A DNA stretch of 64,000 bases from Micromonospora sp. C31 (GTDB lineage Bacteria; Actinomycetota; Actinomycetes; Mycobacteriales; Micromonosporaceae), in assembly GCF_018070575.1 (NCBI RefSeq), contig NZ_JAGPXN010000026.1, forward strand, positions 1 through 64,000. The letters run 5' to 3'. The notes beneath the pieces are model-generated. The model did no database searches and was not told where the DNA came from. It was given only the letters and a program-made list of their open reading frames with translations. Shown piece by piece: positions 33,848 to 41,781 of the stretch. Both the position numbers and the translations under genes were made by a program. Position 1 is the stretch's first letter. The number at the start of each line of letters is the position of its first letter.

Positions 33848-34116
33848 GTGACCAGTAGCTTCGTCGCCGCGTTCACCTCCGCAGCCGGCGCGGTCGCCGG
33901 GGCCCGGCGTGGTGGATACGAGACCTTGGCTGGTTCGGCTCCAACGGCACCTACACCGGAAACTGGCCCAACCGGCAGAACGGCAACACTGGGGGCTACT
34001 GGGCCGAGCTCTGCTGGTCCGGTGGCTGCACCCCCGATCTCACCCCCCAGACGAACGTCACCCTGACCGGGCCAGTCACCGGAATCTCCGTCAAGATCTC
34101 GGGTCGGATCAGCTGA
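33848..34116 (+). pseudogene. remnant of a small secreted protein gene
   Basis: A GTG at 33848 opens a signal-like frame (VTSSFVAAFTSAAGAVAGAR then GGYET). The convincing protein sequence lies in another frame from about 33928: GWFGSNGTYTGNWPNRQNG, GGYWAELCWSGGC and TGPVTGISVKISGRIS, ending at the TGA 34114-34116. That frame has a stop at 33856 and no start codon after it. A single-base shift near 33922-33928 would join the two parts into an exported protein of about 88 residues with one Cys pair. No family was recognised. A sequencing error is an alternative to real decay. Confidence 0.45.
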
Positions 34117-34254
34117 ACCTCCGCACCCCGTTGACGGGCATCCACGCCGCTTGAGGGCCGCATGGAGGTTGTCATTGACTCCGGGTCGGGCAACGTCCTA
34201 GCGGTGCGCTGCCGAGACGACAACTGAGACGAGACCGACCGTAGAGACGATCGA

Positions 34255-34280
34255 GGGCCGGCCCCTGGTGGGGCCGACCC
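34255..34280 (-). terminator. terminator of tRNA-Ser(GGA)
   Basis: GGGCCGGCCCC and GGGGCCGACCC pair over 11 bp (one G-T wobble) with a TGGT loop. On the minus strand it lies 25 bases after the tRNA-Ser 3' end. Confidence 0.6.
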
Positions 34281-34304
34281 CTGTCGTTCGTGCTGCTCAG
34301 CGAG

Positions 34305-34389
34305 CGGAGGATACGAGATTCGAACTCGTGAGGGTGTTAACCCAACACGCTTTCCAAGCGTGCGCCCTAGGCCTCTAGGCGAATCCTCC
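34305..34389 (-). tRNA. tRNA-Ser (anticodon GGA)
   Basis: On the minus strand: acceptor stem GGAGGAT/ATCCTCC, anticodon loop TTGGAAA (anticodon GGA, reads UCC and UCU), a long variable arm (GTTGGGTTAACACCC) and T loop GAGTTCGAATC. The discriminator is G as for serine. CCA is not encoded. A tRNA-Ser beside the SRP RNA and dnaX is a common actinobacterial order. Confidence 0.95.
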
Positions 34390-34468
34390 GCAGACGAGGA
34401 TACAGGTCTCCGGCGGGTGGGCCACCCCACCACCCCCTGAAGATCGACGGGGCGTCGGGTAGGGTTGG

Positions 34469-34563
34469 CGGTACCTCCCGTGCGGCGGTATCTCGTGAAC
34501 CTCCCCAGGGCCGGAAGGCAGCAAGGATAAGCGGGCTCTGCCGGGTGCACGGGAGGCCTTTTT
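34469..34563 (+). ncRNA. ffs: signal recognition particle RNA (4.5S type)
   Basis: The conserved core is present: GTGAACCTCCCCAGGGCC, GGAAGGCAGCAAGGATAAGC, then GGGCTCTGCCGGG. The arms CCTCCCGTGC (34474-34483) and GCACGGGAGG (34547-34556) close the rod, and a T run (34559-34563) gives the terminator. It binds Ffh to target membrane and secreted proteins. The start is uncertain by a few bases. Confidence 0.95.
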
Positions 34564-34668
34564 GTCTCCGGGGCCCGGTAACGTCCCTGCGGGTCAGGTC
34601 ACGGGGTGGTGGGTGGTCACCCGCGCCCGACCGGCGCAGAATGGCTCGGTCGAGAGGAGGCGGGACGA

Positions 34669-37332
34669 GTGGCACTGGCGCTCTACCGCAAGTACCGGCC
34701 ACGCACCTTCGCCGAGGTCATCGGGCAGGAGCACGTCACCGAGCCGCTGTCGCAGGCGCTGCGCAGCGGGCGGCTCAACCACGCCTACCTGTTCTCCGGC
34801 CCACGTGGCTGCGGCAAGACCTCCAGCGCCCGGATCCTGGCCCGCTCGCTGAACTGCGAGCAGGGCCCCACCCCGGAGCCGTGCGGGCAGTGCGACTCGT
34901 GCCGCGAACTGGCCACCGACGGCGGCTCGATCGACGTTCTGGAGATCGACGCGGCCAGCCACGGCGGCGTCGACGACGCCCGCGAGCTGCGCGAGAAGGC
35001 GATCTTCGCGCCGGCCAAGAGCCGCTTCAAGATCTATGTCATCGACGAGGCGCACATGGTCTCGTCGGCCGGCTTCAACGCCCTGCTCAAGCTGGTCGAG
35101 GAGCCGCCCGAGTACGTCAAGTTCATCTTTGCGACCACCGAGCCGGAGAAGGTCCTCGGCACGATCAAGTCGCGGACCCACCACTACCCGTTCCGGCTGA
35201 TCCCGCCGAAGGTGCTCCGGCCCTACCTGGAGCAGCTCTGCGAGGCCGAGGGCGTCGCCGTCGAGCCGGCGGTCTTTCCACTGGTGGTGCGCGCCGGCGG
35301 CGGCAGCGCCCGGGACAGCCTCTCCGTGCTCGACCAGCTCATCGCCGGGGCCGGGCCAGAGGGCGTCACCTACTCCCGGGCCGCCGCCCTGCTCGGCGTG
35401 ACCGACGCCGCCCTCATCGACGAGATGTGCGACGCGCTGGCCGCCGGGGACGGCGCGACGGCGTACGCGACCGTCGACCGGGTCGCCGAGGCGGGGCACG
35501 ACGCGCGCCGGTTCGCCTCCGACCTGCTGGAGCGGCTGCGCGACCTGATCGTGCTCCAGCAGGTGCCCGACGCCGCCGCCAAGGGCCTGATCGACGGCCC
35601 GGCCGACCAGATCGAGCGGATGGCCGCCCAGGCCCAGCGGCTCGGCCCGGCGACGCTGTCCCGCTGCGCCGACATCGTGCACAACGGCCTGGTGGAGATG
35701 CGCGGCACCACCGCCCCCCGGCTGCTGCTGGAGCTGATCTGCGCCCGGATGCTGCTGCCCGGCGCCGACGACAGCACCGGCGGCCTGCTCCAGCGCCTCG
35801 AACGCATGGAGCGCCGGCTCACCCTCGCCGGCACCGACGCGCCGTCGGCCGCCGCCGGCCCCGCGCCGATCGCCGCTCCCCCTCCCGTACGCCCCGACAC
35901 TCCCGCCCCGACCGCGGCTGCCGCCGCGTCCGACCCGGTGCCCGCCGGCCCGCCGGCGGCTGCCGGGGCTCCGTCCGGCGCCGCGGCCGCCCGCGCCGCG
36001 GCTCTGGCCGCCACCGGTTCCCGGGCGGCGCACCTAGCCCCGGGTGCCGTGGAACCGGTGGGGGCGCCCACCGGCGGCTTGCCCGCGGACGCTCCCGTCC
36101 GCCGGCAGGTGCCGCCCTCGGCGGTGATGCCCGACCCGGCCACCCCCGCCCCGCCCCGTCCCGGCGCGACTCCGGCGGGCACCCTGGACGCCGTCGCGGT
36201 GCGCCGGGTCTGGCCGGACATCGTCGCGAAGGTCAACCGGATCAAGAAGCCGGCCGCCGCGCTGATGCGCGACGCGGTGGTCCGCGACGTGGACGGCGAC
36301 ACCCTGGTGCTGACGGTCAAGTCGCCGGTGCTCGCGCAGATGATGGGCAACCACACCTCGGTGCTGGCCGAGGTGCTCTACGAGGAGTTCGGCAGCCGCT
36401 GGCAGATCCGCTGCGAGGTGGCCGGCGAGCGGGGTGGCGCGTCACTCGGTGGCGCGTCCCGTCCCGCCGCCCGCCCGGCGTCTCCGCCGCCGGCAGCCCC
36501 CGCCCACCAGGACCCGAACGGCCCGACCGGCGCTGGCCCGAGCGGTGGTGGTCCTGACGGTCGGGGCGGCCCGGCCGGCGGTCCGAGTGGCGGGCTACCC
36601 GTTGGCGGTCCGGGTGGCACGGCCGGTGGCGCTCCGTACGGCGGGTCGCCCAGCGGCGCTCCGGGCACGGGCGGCTTCAACGGCAGCGGCCCGAACGGCG
36701 GTGTGCCCGGCGGGTCCGGTGGCGCCGAGGACTGGCCCGAGGCCGCCCGCCCGGGTGGTGCCGCGCCCAGCGGCGGCGGCGAGGACGACTGGCCCGAGCC
36801 GGCCCGACCGGGCGGCGTGTCGGGCACCGGAGCGTCGACCAGCAGCACGGCAGCGGCTGCCCCGACGGCGACCGGAATGCCGGGCGCAGCGCCGACCGTC
36901 AGGCCGGCGAGCGCCGCCCCGGCGTCGGCAACCGCCGCGCCCGCCGTACCGAAGCCGGCCGTTGCCTCGGCGGCTCCGCAGCAGGCCGCGCCCGCCGGTC
37001 CCCCGGTGAGCAGCGCGATCGCGGCGGCGCGGGCGGCTGCGGCGGGACGCGGTCCGCGTACCGGGCAGGCGGCCCGGAAGACCGCGGACGCCGACTGGGC
37101 CGGCGAGCCGCCGTACGACCCGGACTTCGACGGCCCGGTGCGCGGCGGCGCGGGACGCCCCGGCGGCGCCGGGCCGGCGGCGCCGAACTTCGAGGGCTTC
37201 GACCCGGGCGACGAGCCGCTGGACGAGGTCATCGACGAGCAGACCGCGCGTGAGTCCAGCGAGGAGCAGGCGGTACGGCTGCTCCGCGAGGCGTTCGGCG
37301 CCGAGAAGATCGACGAGGTGGACGCCCGCTAG
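34669..37332 (+). CDS. dnaX: DNA polymerase III subunit gamma/tau
   Basis: 887 residues. It forms the clamp-loader ATPase core of the replicase. The first 370 residues are canonical: LYRKYRPRTFAEVIGQEHVT, Walker A GPRGCGKTSSAR, zinc ligands in CEQGPTPEPCGQCDSC, Walker B VIDEAHM, FIFATTEPEKVLGTIKSR and the sensor-2 area GGGSARDSLSVLDQL. A tau-like domain at about 500-590 (VRRVWPDIVAKVNRIKKPAA) is followed by some 280 residues rich in Gly, Pro and Ala, then an acidic tail ending VRLLREAFGAEKIDEVDAR. The low-complexity part is unusually long. GAGGAGG lies upstream of the GTG. The order with SRP RNA, ybaB and recR is conserved in actinobacteria. Confidence 0.95.
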   Translation: MALALYRKYRPRTFAEVIGQEHVTEPLSQALRSGRLNHAYLFSGPRGCGKTSSARILARSLNCEQGPTPEPCGQCDSCRELATDGGSIDVLEIDAASHGGVDDARELREKAIFAPAKSRFKIYVIDEAHMVSSAGFNALLKLVEEPPEYVKFIFATTEPEKVLGTIKSRTHHYPFRLIPPKVLRPYLEQLCEAEGVAVEPAVFPLVVRAGGGSARDSLSVLDQLIAGAGPEGVTYSRAAALLGVTDAALIDEMCDALAAGDGATAYATVDRVAEAGHDARRFASDLLERLRDLIVLQQVPDAAAKGLIDGPADQIERMAAQAQRLGPATLSRCADIVHNGLVEMRGTTAPRLLLELICARMLLPGADDSTGGLLQRLERMERRLTLAGTDAPSAAAGPAPIAAPPPVRPDTPAPTAAAAASDPVPAGPPAAAGAPSGAAAARAAALAATGSRAAHLAPGAVEPVGAPTGGLPADAPVRRQVPPSAVMPDPATPAPPRPGATPAGTLDAVAVRRVWPDIVAKVNRIKKPAAALMRDAVVRDVDGDTLVLTVKSPVLAQMMGNHTSVLAEVLYEEFGSRWQIRCEVAGERGGASLGGASRPAARPASPPPAAPAHQDPNGPTGAGPSGGGPDGRGGPAGGPSGGLPVGGPGGTAGGAPYGGSPSGAPGTGGFNGSGPNGGVPGGSGGAEDWPEAARPGGAAPSGGGEDDWPEPARPGGVSGTGASTSSTAAAAPTATGMPGAAPTVRPASAAPASATAAPAVPKPAVASAAPQQAAPAGPPVSSAIAAARAAAAGRGPRTGQAARKTADADWAGEPPYDPDFDGPVRGGAGRPGGAGPAAPNFEGFDPGDEPLDEVIDEQTARESSEEQAVRLLREAFGAEKIDEVDAR

Positions 37333-37376
37333 TCCTCCCCGCCCGCCCCGACCCGACCCGCCCCGGCGAGCGCGGC

Positions 37377-37426
37377 AGATCTTGGTACGAAGCGGCCCCT
37401 CAAGGGGCGCTCCGTTGCCAAGATCT
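37377..37426. repeat. 50-bp imperfect palindrome after dnaX
   Basis: The outer arms AGATCTTGG/CCAAGATCT (9 bp) and inner arms GCCCCT/AGGGGC (6 bp, CA loop) frame imperfectly paired middle parts. It lies 45 bases past the dnaX stop, where it could serve as a terminator. The structure looks like a mobile or dispersed palindromic repeat. Confidence 0.5.
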
Positions 37427-37431
37427 CCAAC

Positions 37432-37497
37432 GGGGGCGCGGCGGGCGTAGTGCGGGGGCGCGGCGGGCGTAGTGCGGGGGCGCGGCGGGCGCAGTGC
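37432..37497 (+). repeat. three tandem 22-bp repeats
   Basis: The unit GGGGGCGCGGCGGGCGTAGT plus GC occurs three times head to tail at 37432, 37454 and 37476. The first two copies are identical and the third has one change (T to C). No spacers and no gene are present. Confidence 0.8.
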
Positions 37498-37578
37498 GAG
37501 GGAGTAGCGGGGCGGCGCGGACGCAGCGGCGGCGGGCGGGCGGCCAAGAGGTTGGCCTGCCAGGCGGGGGCAATCCGG

Positions 37579-38652
37579 TCAGGCGGGCCAGGCGGGCAGG
37601 CCGTGGGGGTGTGCCTCGGCGAGCAGGTGTTCCGGCCCGGTGCCGAGTCGGGCGCGGAGTTGGAAGTCGTCCCGGGCTTCCCGCGGGTGCGGCTCGAAGG
37701 ACAGGTGGGCGACCGGCGCGTCGGCGCTGCCGGCGGCGGCCAGCCGGTCCAGCTCGGCGGTGACCCGCGCCCACTCCTCGGCCGGCACGTACTGCCGCAT
37801 CACCGAGTGCCACACCACGGTCAGCGTGCCGGGCCGCGGGGTGATCCCGGCGAGGAAGTCGGCCGCCCCCGCCGCGACGACGCGGGCCGGCAGCCGTCGG
37901 GCCAGCTCCAGCGCGCCGGCCAGCCGGGCCGCGCGGGCGGTGTGCTGCGGCCAGACGTACGCCCGCAGCGCCAGCGCGTCGTCGGGGTCGCCCGGGTCGA
38001 GTGGGGTGAGGTCGCAGCCGAGCCGCTCCACGACGGCCAGCTCGGGGTGCGTGCCGGCCGCCTCCCGCAGCCAGTCGGGCGCCCCGCCCCGCCAGGCGTC
38101 GGGCAGCCGCACCGGGGAGTCGGCCGGGCCCCAGGCGAAGTCGGCGGCCTCGACGCGGAACCGGTCGGCGCGCAGGTTCAGTCCGCCGCTGGCGCCCAGC
38201 TCGACCAGGCGTACCGGCAGCCCGCCCGTCTCCCGGAGGGTGTGCAGCAGGCCGGCCAGCAGCAGGTTCGCCCGGCCGACCTCGTTGGTCTGGGGCGGGC
38301 GGCGCAGCCAGCCGCGCAACGTGTCGTGCTCGGCTTCGACGACGGTGCGGAACGCGGCCCAGCAGGCGGGGGCGTCGGCCGCCCGGTACGCCCCGCCGGC
38401 GCTGGGATAGAACCGGGCCAGTTCCGGCGCCCGGCCGGAGAGCACCAGCGCGTGTACGCCGCCGAGCAGGCGCAGCGACACGACGTCGTCGGCGGGGGCG
38501 TCCTCGTACCCCGTGATGACGGTGGCGCACGGGCCACCGGCCCGGATGTCCCCCGCGGTGCGGGTCAGCAGGTCGGCGTAGAGGCCGGCGGCCATGTGTG
38601 CGCAGGCCCGCGCCTGTCGTTCCGCGGCCTTCGCGGCCTGTTCCCGGGACAT
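37579..38652 (-). CDS. DUF2332 domain protein
   Basis: 357 residues. Family-typical stretches are FYPSAGGAYRAADAPACW, TNEVGRANLLLAGLLHTLRE, VRLVELGASGGLNLRADRFR and VVWHSVMRQYVPAEEWARV. The VELGASGGLNL segment resembles a SAM-binding loop, so a Rossmann-type methyltransferase fold is plausible, but no activity is established for DUF2332. GGAGGTGGCGG precedes the ATG at 38652. It lies between dnaX and ybaB on the opposite strand, interrupting a block that is often contiguous in bacteria. Confidence 0.88.
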   Translation of the reverse strand: MSREQAAKAAERQARACAHMAAGLYADLLTRTAGDIRAGGPCATVITGYEDAPADDVVSLRLLGGVHALVLSGRAPELARFYPSAGGAYRAADAPACWAAFRTVVEAEHDTLRGWLRRPPQTNEVGRANLLLAGLLHTLRETGGLPVRLVELGASGGLNLRADRFRVEAADFAWGPADSPVRLPDAWRGGAPDWLREAAGTHPELAVVERLGCDLTPLDPGDPDDALALRAYVWPQHTARAARLAGALELARRLPARVVAAGAADFLAGITPRPGTLTVVWHSVMRQYVPAEEWARVTAELDRLAAAGSADAPVAHLSFEPHPREARDDFQLRARLGTGPEHLLAEAHPHGLPAWPA

Positions 38653-38787
38653 CCGCCACCTCCGTCCGGTCGGTCCCGTGATCGTGCGCCCGGAGCCGCC
38701 GCGAGGGAAGCACCGGGCGGGGCGAGGCTGCTCACAGCCGATAGGCTGACCGGCGGCCGAGCAGACGAGTGCGAGAAGGAGCCATCC

Positions 38788-39120
38788 GTGCGCCCAGGTG
38801 GACAGCCGAACATGCAGCAGATGCTGAAGCAGGCGCAGAAGATGCAGCAGCAGATCGCCACGGCGCAGGCCGAGCTGGCCGAGGCGGAGCTGACCGGCAC
38901 CGCGGGCGGTGGCCTGGTGACCGCGACCGTCGCCGGCACCGGCGAGCTGAAGTCGATCAAGATCGATCCGAAGGCGGTCGACCCGGAGGACGTGGAGACC
39001 CTGGAGGACCTGGTGGTCGCGGCCATGCACAACGCGGCCGAGGCGGCGCGGCAGTTGACCGAGCAGAAGATGGGTCCGGTCACCGGCGGCATGGGCGGCC
39101 TCGGCCTGCCCGGTTTCTGA
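38788..39120 (+). CDS. YbaB/EbfC family nucleoid-associated protein
   Basis: 110 residues. MQQMLKQAQKMQQQIATAQA begins the first helix, GTAGGGLVTATVAGTGELKS forms the central sheet, and VETLEDLVVAAMHNAAEAAR is the second helix. It forms a dimeric tweezer-shaped DNA-binding protein usually found between dnaX and recR, with a role in nucleoid structure or recombination. The GTG start follows AAGGAG. The stop is 8 bases before recR, so the two are co-transcribed. Confidence 0.95.
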   Translation: MRPGGQPNMQQMLKQAQKMQQQIATAQAELAEAELTGTAGGGLVTATVAGTGELKSIKIDPKAVDPEDVETLEDLVVAAMHNAAEAARQLTEQKMGPVTGGMGGLGLPGF

Positions 39121-39127
39121 GCGGCAG

Positions 39128-39721
39128 ATGTACGAGGGCGCCATCCAGGACCTGATCGACGAGTTGGGGCGGCTGCCGGGCGTGGGCCCGAAGAGCGCCC
39201 AGCGGATCGCGTTCCACGTCCTGTCCGCCGACCCGGCCGACGTCAACCGGCTGGCCGGGGCGTTGCGCAAGGTCAAGGAGCTGGTGCGGTTCTGCACCAG
39301 TTGCTACAACGTGGCCGAGTCGGACCGGTGCCGGATCTGCCGCGACCCGCGTCGCACGGACGAGGTGCTCTGCGTGGTCGAGGAGCCGAAGGACGTGGTG
39401 GCGATCGAGCGGACCGGTGAGTTCCGGGGCCGCTACCACGTGCTCGGCGGGGCGATCAATCCGCTGGAGGGCATCGGGCCGGACAATCTGCGTATCCGCG
39501 AGCTGATGACCCGGCTCAGCGACGGCACGGTGCGGGAGCTGATCCTGGCCACGGACCCGAACACCGAGGGCGAGGCGACCGCGACGTACCTGGCGCTGAT
39601 GGTCAAGCCGATGGGCATCTCGGTGACCCGGTTGGCGAGCGGCCTGCCGGTCGGTGGCGACCTGGAGTACGCCGACGAGATCACTCTCGGCCGGGCCTTC
39701 GAGGGCCGTCGCGCCGTCTGA
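39128..39721 (+). CDS. recR: recombination protein RecR
   Basis: 197 residues, standard length. The N-terminal helix-hairpin-helix (LGRLPGVGPKSAQRIAFHVL), the four-cysteine zinc finger (CTSCYNVAESDRCRIC) and the Toprim domain (VVEEPKDVVAIERTGEFRGR, ILATDPNTEGEATATYLALM) are all present. It works with RecO and RecF at gaps in single-stranded DNA. It directly follows ybaB. A strong hairpin lies 10 bases after the stop. Confidence 0.96.
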   Translation: MYEGAIQDLIDELGRLPGVGPKSAQRIAFHVLSADPADVNRLAGALRKVKELVRFCTSCYNVAESDRCRICRDPRRTDEVLCVVEEPKDVVAIERTGEFRGRYHVLGGAINPLEGIGPDNLRIRELMTRLSDGTVRELILATDPNTEGEATATYLALMVKPMGISVTRLASGLPVGGDLEYADEITLGRAFEGRRAV

Positions 39722-39730
39722 GTTCCCCGT

Positions 39731-39759
39731 TGGCCGGCACCGGATTCCGGTGCCGGCCA
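39731..39759 (+). terminator. terminator after recR
   Basis: The 13-bp perfect stem TGGCCGGCACCGG/CCGGTGCCGGCCA closes on an ATT loop, 10 bases past the recR stop codon. Confidence 0.75.
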
Positions 39760-40039
39760 TCGTCGTACGGGTACTTTCCCGTCCACTGTGGGTTCTGACA
39801 TTCCCGCGATGCTGGTGACAATCGATGTAACAAATCGGCATCGCTCAAACCAGGCATAGTGCCCCTTAGTTGGCGGTCCCGAACGGCCTCTCAGGCGGGG
39901 TGCATCGGTTAAGACACGATCCGGTACCAACCGGTTCCTCGTAGGTTTCCCGCCGGTCCGAACGGCGGCTAAGGTCACGGCGATCGGTGACCCCTGTCAC
40001 CACGATTGTCCGTAACCCCAAGGACGAGGTGAAGCACCC
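39760..40039. other. long 5' region of the peptide transporter operon
   Basis: These 280 bases have no gene and are less GC-rich around 39805-39860. The inverted arms GCGATGC (39806-39812) and GCATCGC (39838-39844) flank AATCGATGTAACAAATCGG, which could hold an operator. No promoter could be assigned firmly. GGACGAGGTGAAG before the next ATG is its ribosome binding site. Confidence 0.45.
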
Positions 40040-41704
40040 ATGCGTGCATCCAGGCCGAAGGTCGCGATCGCGGCCGTCGCGGTCGCGGCCCTCGCGGTAG
40101 CAGGCTGCGCCGAGAGCGACCGCGATGACAGTTCCGGCGGTAGCAAGAAGGACACCCTCGTCTTCGGCGTAGCCGGAGACCCGAAGGTGCTCGACCCCAG
40201 CTTCGCCAGCGACGGTGAGTCGCTGCGCGTGGCGCGTCAGGTCTTCGAGACGCTGGTCCGCCCGGAGGAGGGTGGCACCAAGGTCACCCCCGGCCTGGCC
40301 GAGTCCTGGACCCCGGACGCCGCGGGCACCACGTGGACCTTCAAGCTCCGCTCCGGCGTCAAGTTCCACGACGGCACCGAGTTCAACGCCGAGGCGGTCT
40401 GCAAGAACTTCGACCGCTGGTACAACGCCAAGGGCCTCATGCAGAGCCCGGACGTGACCGCCTACTGGCAGGACGTCATGGGCGGTTTCGCCAAGAACGA
40501 GAGCGCGGACCTGCCGCCGAGCCTCTTCAAGTCCTGCACCGCCAAGGACGCCACCACGGTCGACCTGGCCTTCACCCGGGTCTCCAGCAAGATCCCGGCC
40601 GCGCTGATGCTGCCGTCGTTCTCGATGCACAGCCCGACCGCGCTGGAGAAGTACGACGCCAGCAACGTGGGCGGCACCGCCGAGGACATCAAGTACCCGG
40701 AGTACGCCACGGCGCACCCGACCGGCACCGGCCCGTTCAAGTTCAAGACCTGGGACGTCGCCAACAAGACGCTCACCATCGAGCGCAACGACGACTACCA
40801 CGGCAACAAGGCCAAGCTGAAGACCCTCATCTTCAAGACCATCTCGGACGAGAACGCGCGCAAGCAGGCGCTGCGCTCCGGCGACATCCAGGGCTACGAC
40901 CTGGTCGGCCCGGCCGACGTCGAGCCGCTGAAGGGCGAGGGCTTCAACGTCCTCACCCGCCCGGCGTTCAACATCCTCTACCTGGCGATGAACCAGAAGG
41001 GGAACCCGAAGCTCGCCGACATCAAGGTCCGCCAGGCCATCGCGCACGCGCTGAACCGGCAGGCCCTGGTCGACTCGAAGCTGCCCCCGGGCGCCAAGGT
41101 CGCCGAGAACTTCATGCCGGACACCGTCGAGGGCTGGAACGGCGACGTCACCAAGTACGACTACAACCCGGAGAAGGCCAAGACGCTGCTGGCCGAGGCC
41201 GGCGCGACGAACCTGACCCTGCGGTTCCACTACCCGACCGAGGTCACCCGGCCGTACATGCCGAACCCGAAGGACCTCTTCGAGCTGCTCTCGGCGGACC
41301 TCAAGGCGGTCGGCATCAACGTCCAGGCCATCCCGCTCAAGTGGAGCCCGGACTACCTGAACGCCACCACCTCGGGTGCCAAGCACGACCTGCACTTCCT
41401 CGGCTGGACCGGTGACTACGGCGACGCCTACAACTTCATCGGCACGTTCTTCGACCGGCAGAAGGACGAGTGGGGCTTCAACAACGCGGCCCTGTTCGCC
41501 CAGTTCAAGGACGCCGACACCACCGCCGACGCGGCGGCCCGGACCGAGAAGTACAAGGCCCTGAACAAGGCCATCATGGACTTCCTGCCCGGTGTCCCGG
41601 TGTCGCACTCGCCGCCGGCGATCGTGTTCGGCAAGGACGTGACCGGGGTCAAGGCGAGCCCGCTCACCGACGAGCGCTTCGCCACCGCCGAGTTCAAGTC
41701 CTGA
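40040..41704 (+). CDS. peptide ABC transporter substrate-binding lipoprotein (SBP family 5)
   Basis: 554 residues. The signal peptide ends in the lipobox LAVAGC (cysteine near residue 23), so the protein is anchored on the outer face of the membrane. Family 5 features are VFGVAGDPKVLDPSFASDGE, VTPGLAESWTPDAAGTTWTF, LRSGVKFHDGTEFNAEAV and the C-terminal LHFLGWTGDYGDAYNFIGTF. It should capture oligopeptides or similar solutes for the permease genes that follow. A 15-bp hairpin separates it from the first permease gene, which usually keeps the binding protein more abundant. Confidence 0.93.
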   Translation: MRASRPKVAIAAVAVAALAVAGCAESDRDDSSGGSKKDTLVFGVAGDPKVLDPSFASDGESLRVARQVFETLVRPEEGGTKVTPGLAESWTPDAAGTTWTFKLRSGVKFHDGTEFNAEAVCKNFDRWYNAKGLMQSPDVTAYWQDVMGGFAKNESADLPPSLFKSCTAKDATTVDLAFTRVSSKIPAALMLPSFSMHSPTALEKYDASNVGGTAEDIKYPEYATAHPTGTGPFKFKTWDVANKTLTIERNDDYHGNKAKLKTLIFKTISDENARKQALRSGDIQGYDLVGPADVEPLKGEGFNVLTRPAFNILYLAMNQKGNPKLADIKVRQAIAHALNRQALVDSKLPPGAKVAENFMPDTVEGWNGDVTKYDYNPEKAKTLLAEAGATNLTLRFHYPTEVTRPYMPNPKDLFELLSADLKAVGINVQAIPLKWSPDYLNATTSGAKHDLHFLGWTGDYGDAYNFIGTFFDRQKDEWGFNNAALFAQFKDADTTADAAARTEKYKALNKAIMDFLPGVPVSHSPPAIVFGKDVTGVKASPLTDERFATAEFKS

Positions 41705-41718
41705 TCTGACGCTCCGAC

Positions 41719-41754
41719 CGCGGGCGGGCGCTGTTTCGGCAGCGCCCGCCCGCG
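41719..41754 (+). promoter_or_regulatory. intercistronic hairpin after the binding-protein gene
   Basis: A perfect 15-bp stem (CGCGGGCGGGCGCTG/CAGCGCCCGCCCGCG) with a 6-base loop lies between the binding-protein stop and the first permease start. It probably stabilises the upstream message or stops part of transcription. Confidence 0.75.
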
Positions 41755-41781
41755 ACCCTCCGTACCCCTTACGAGGCCGCC

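Noticed and set aside
29070..34300. Genomic island bounded by the two tRNA-Ser genes
   Set aside because: No integrase, no duplicated tRNA 3' end and no attachment-site repeat was found; gene content is mixed but ordinary for actinobacteria.
37432..37497. CRISPR array
   Set aside because: The repeats are directly abutting with no spacers and no cas gene is nearby.
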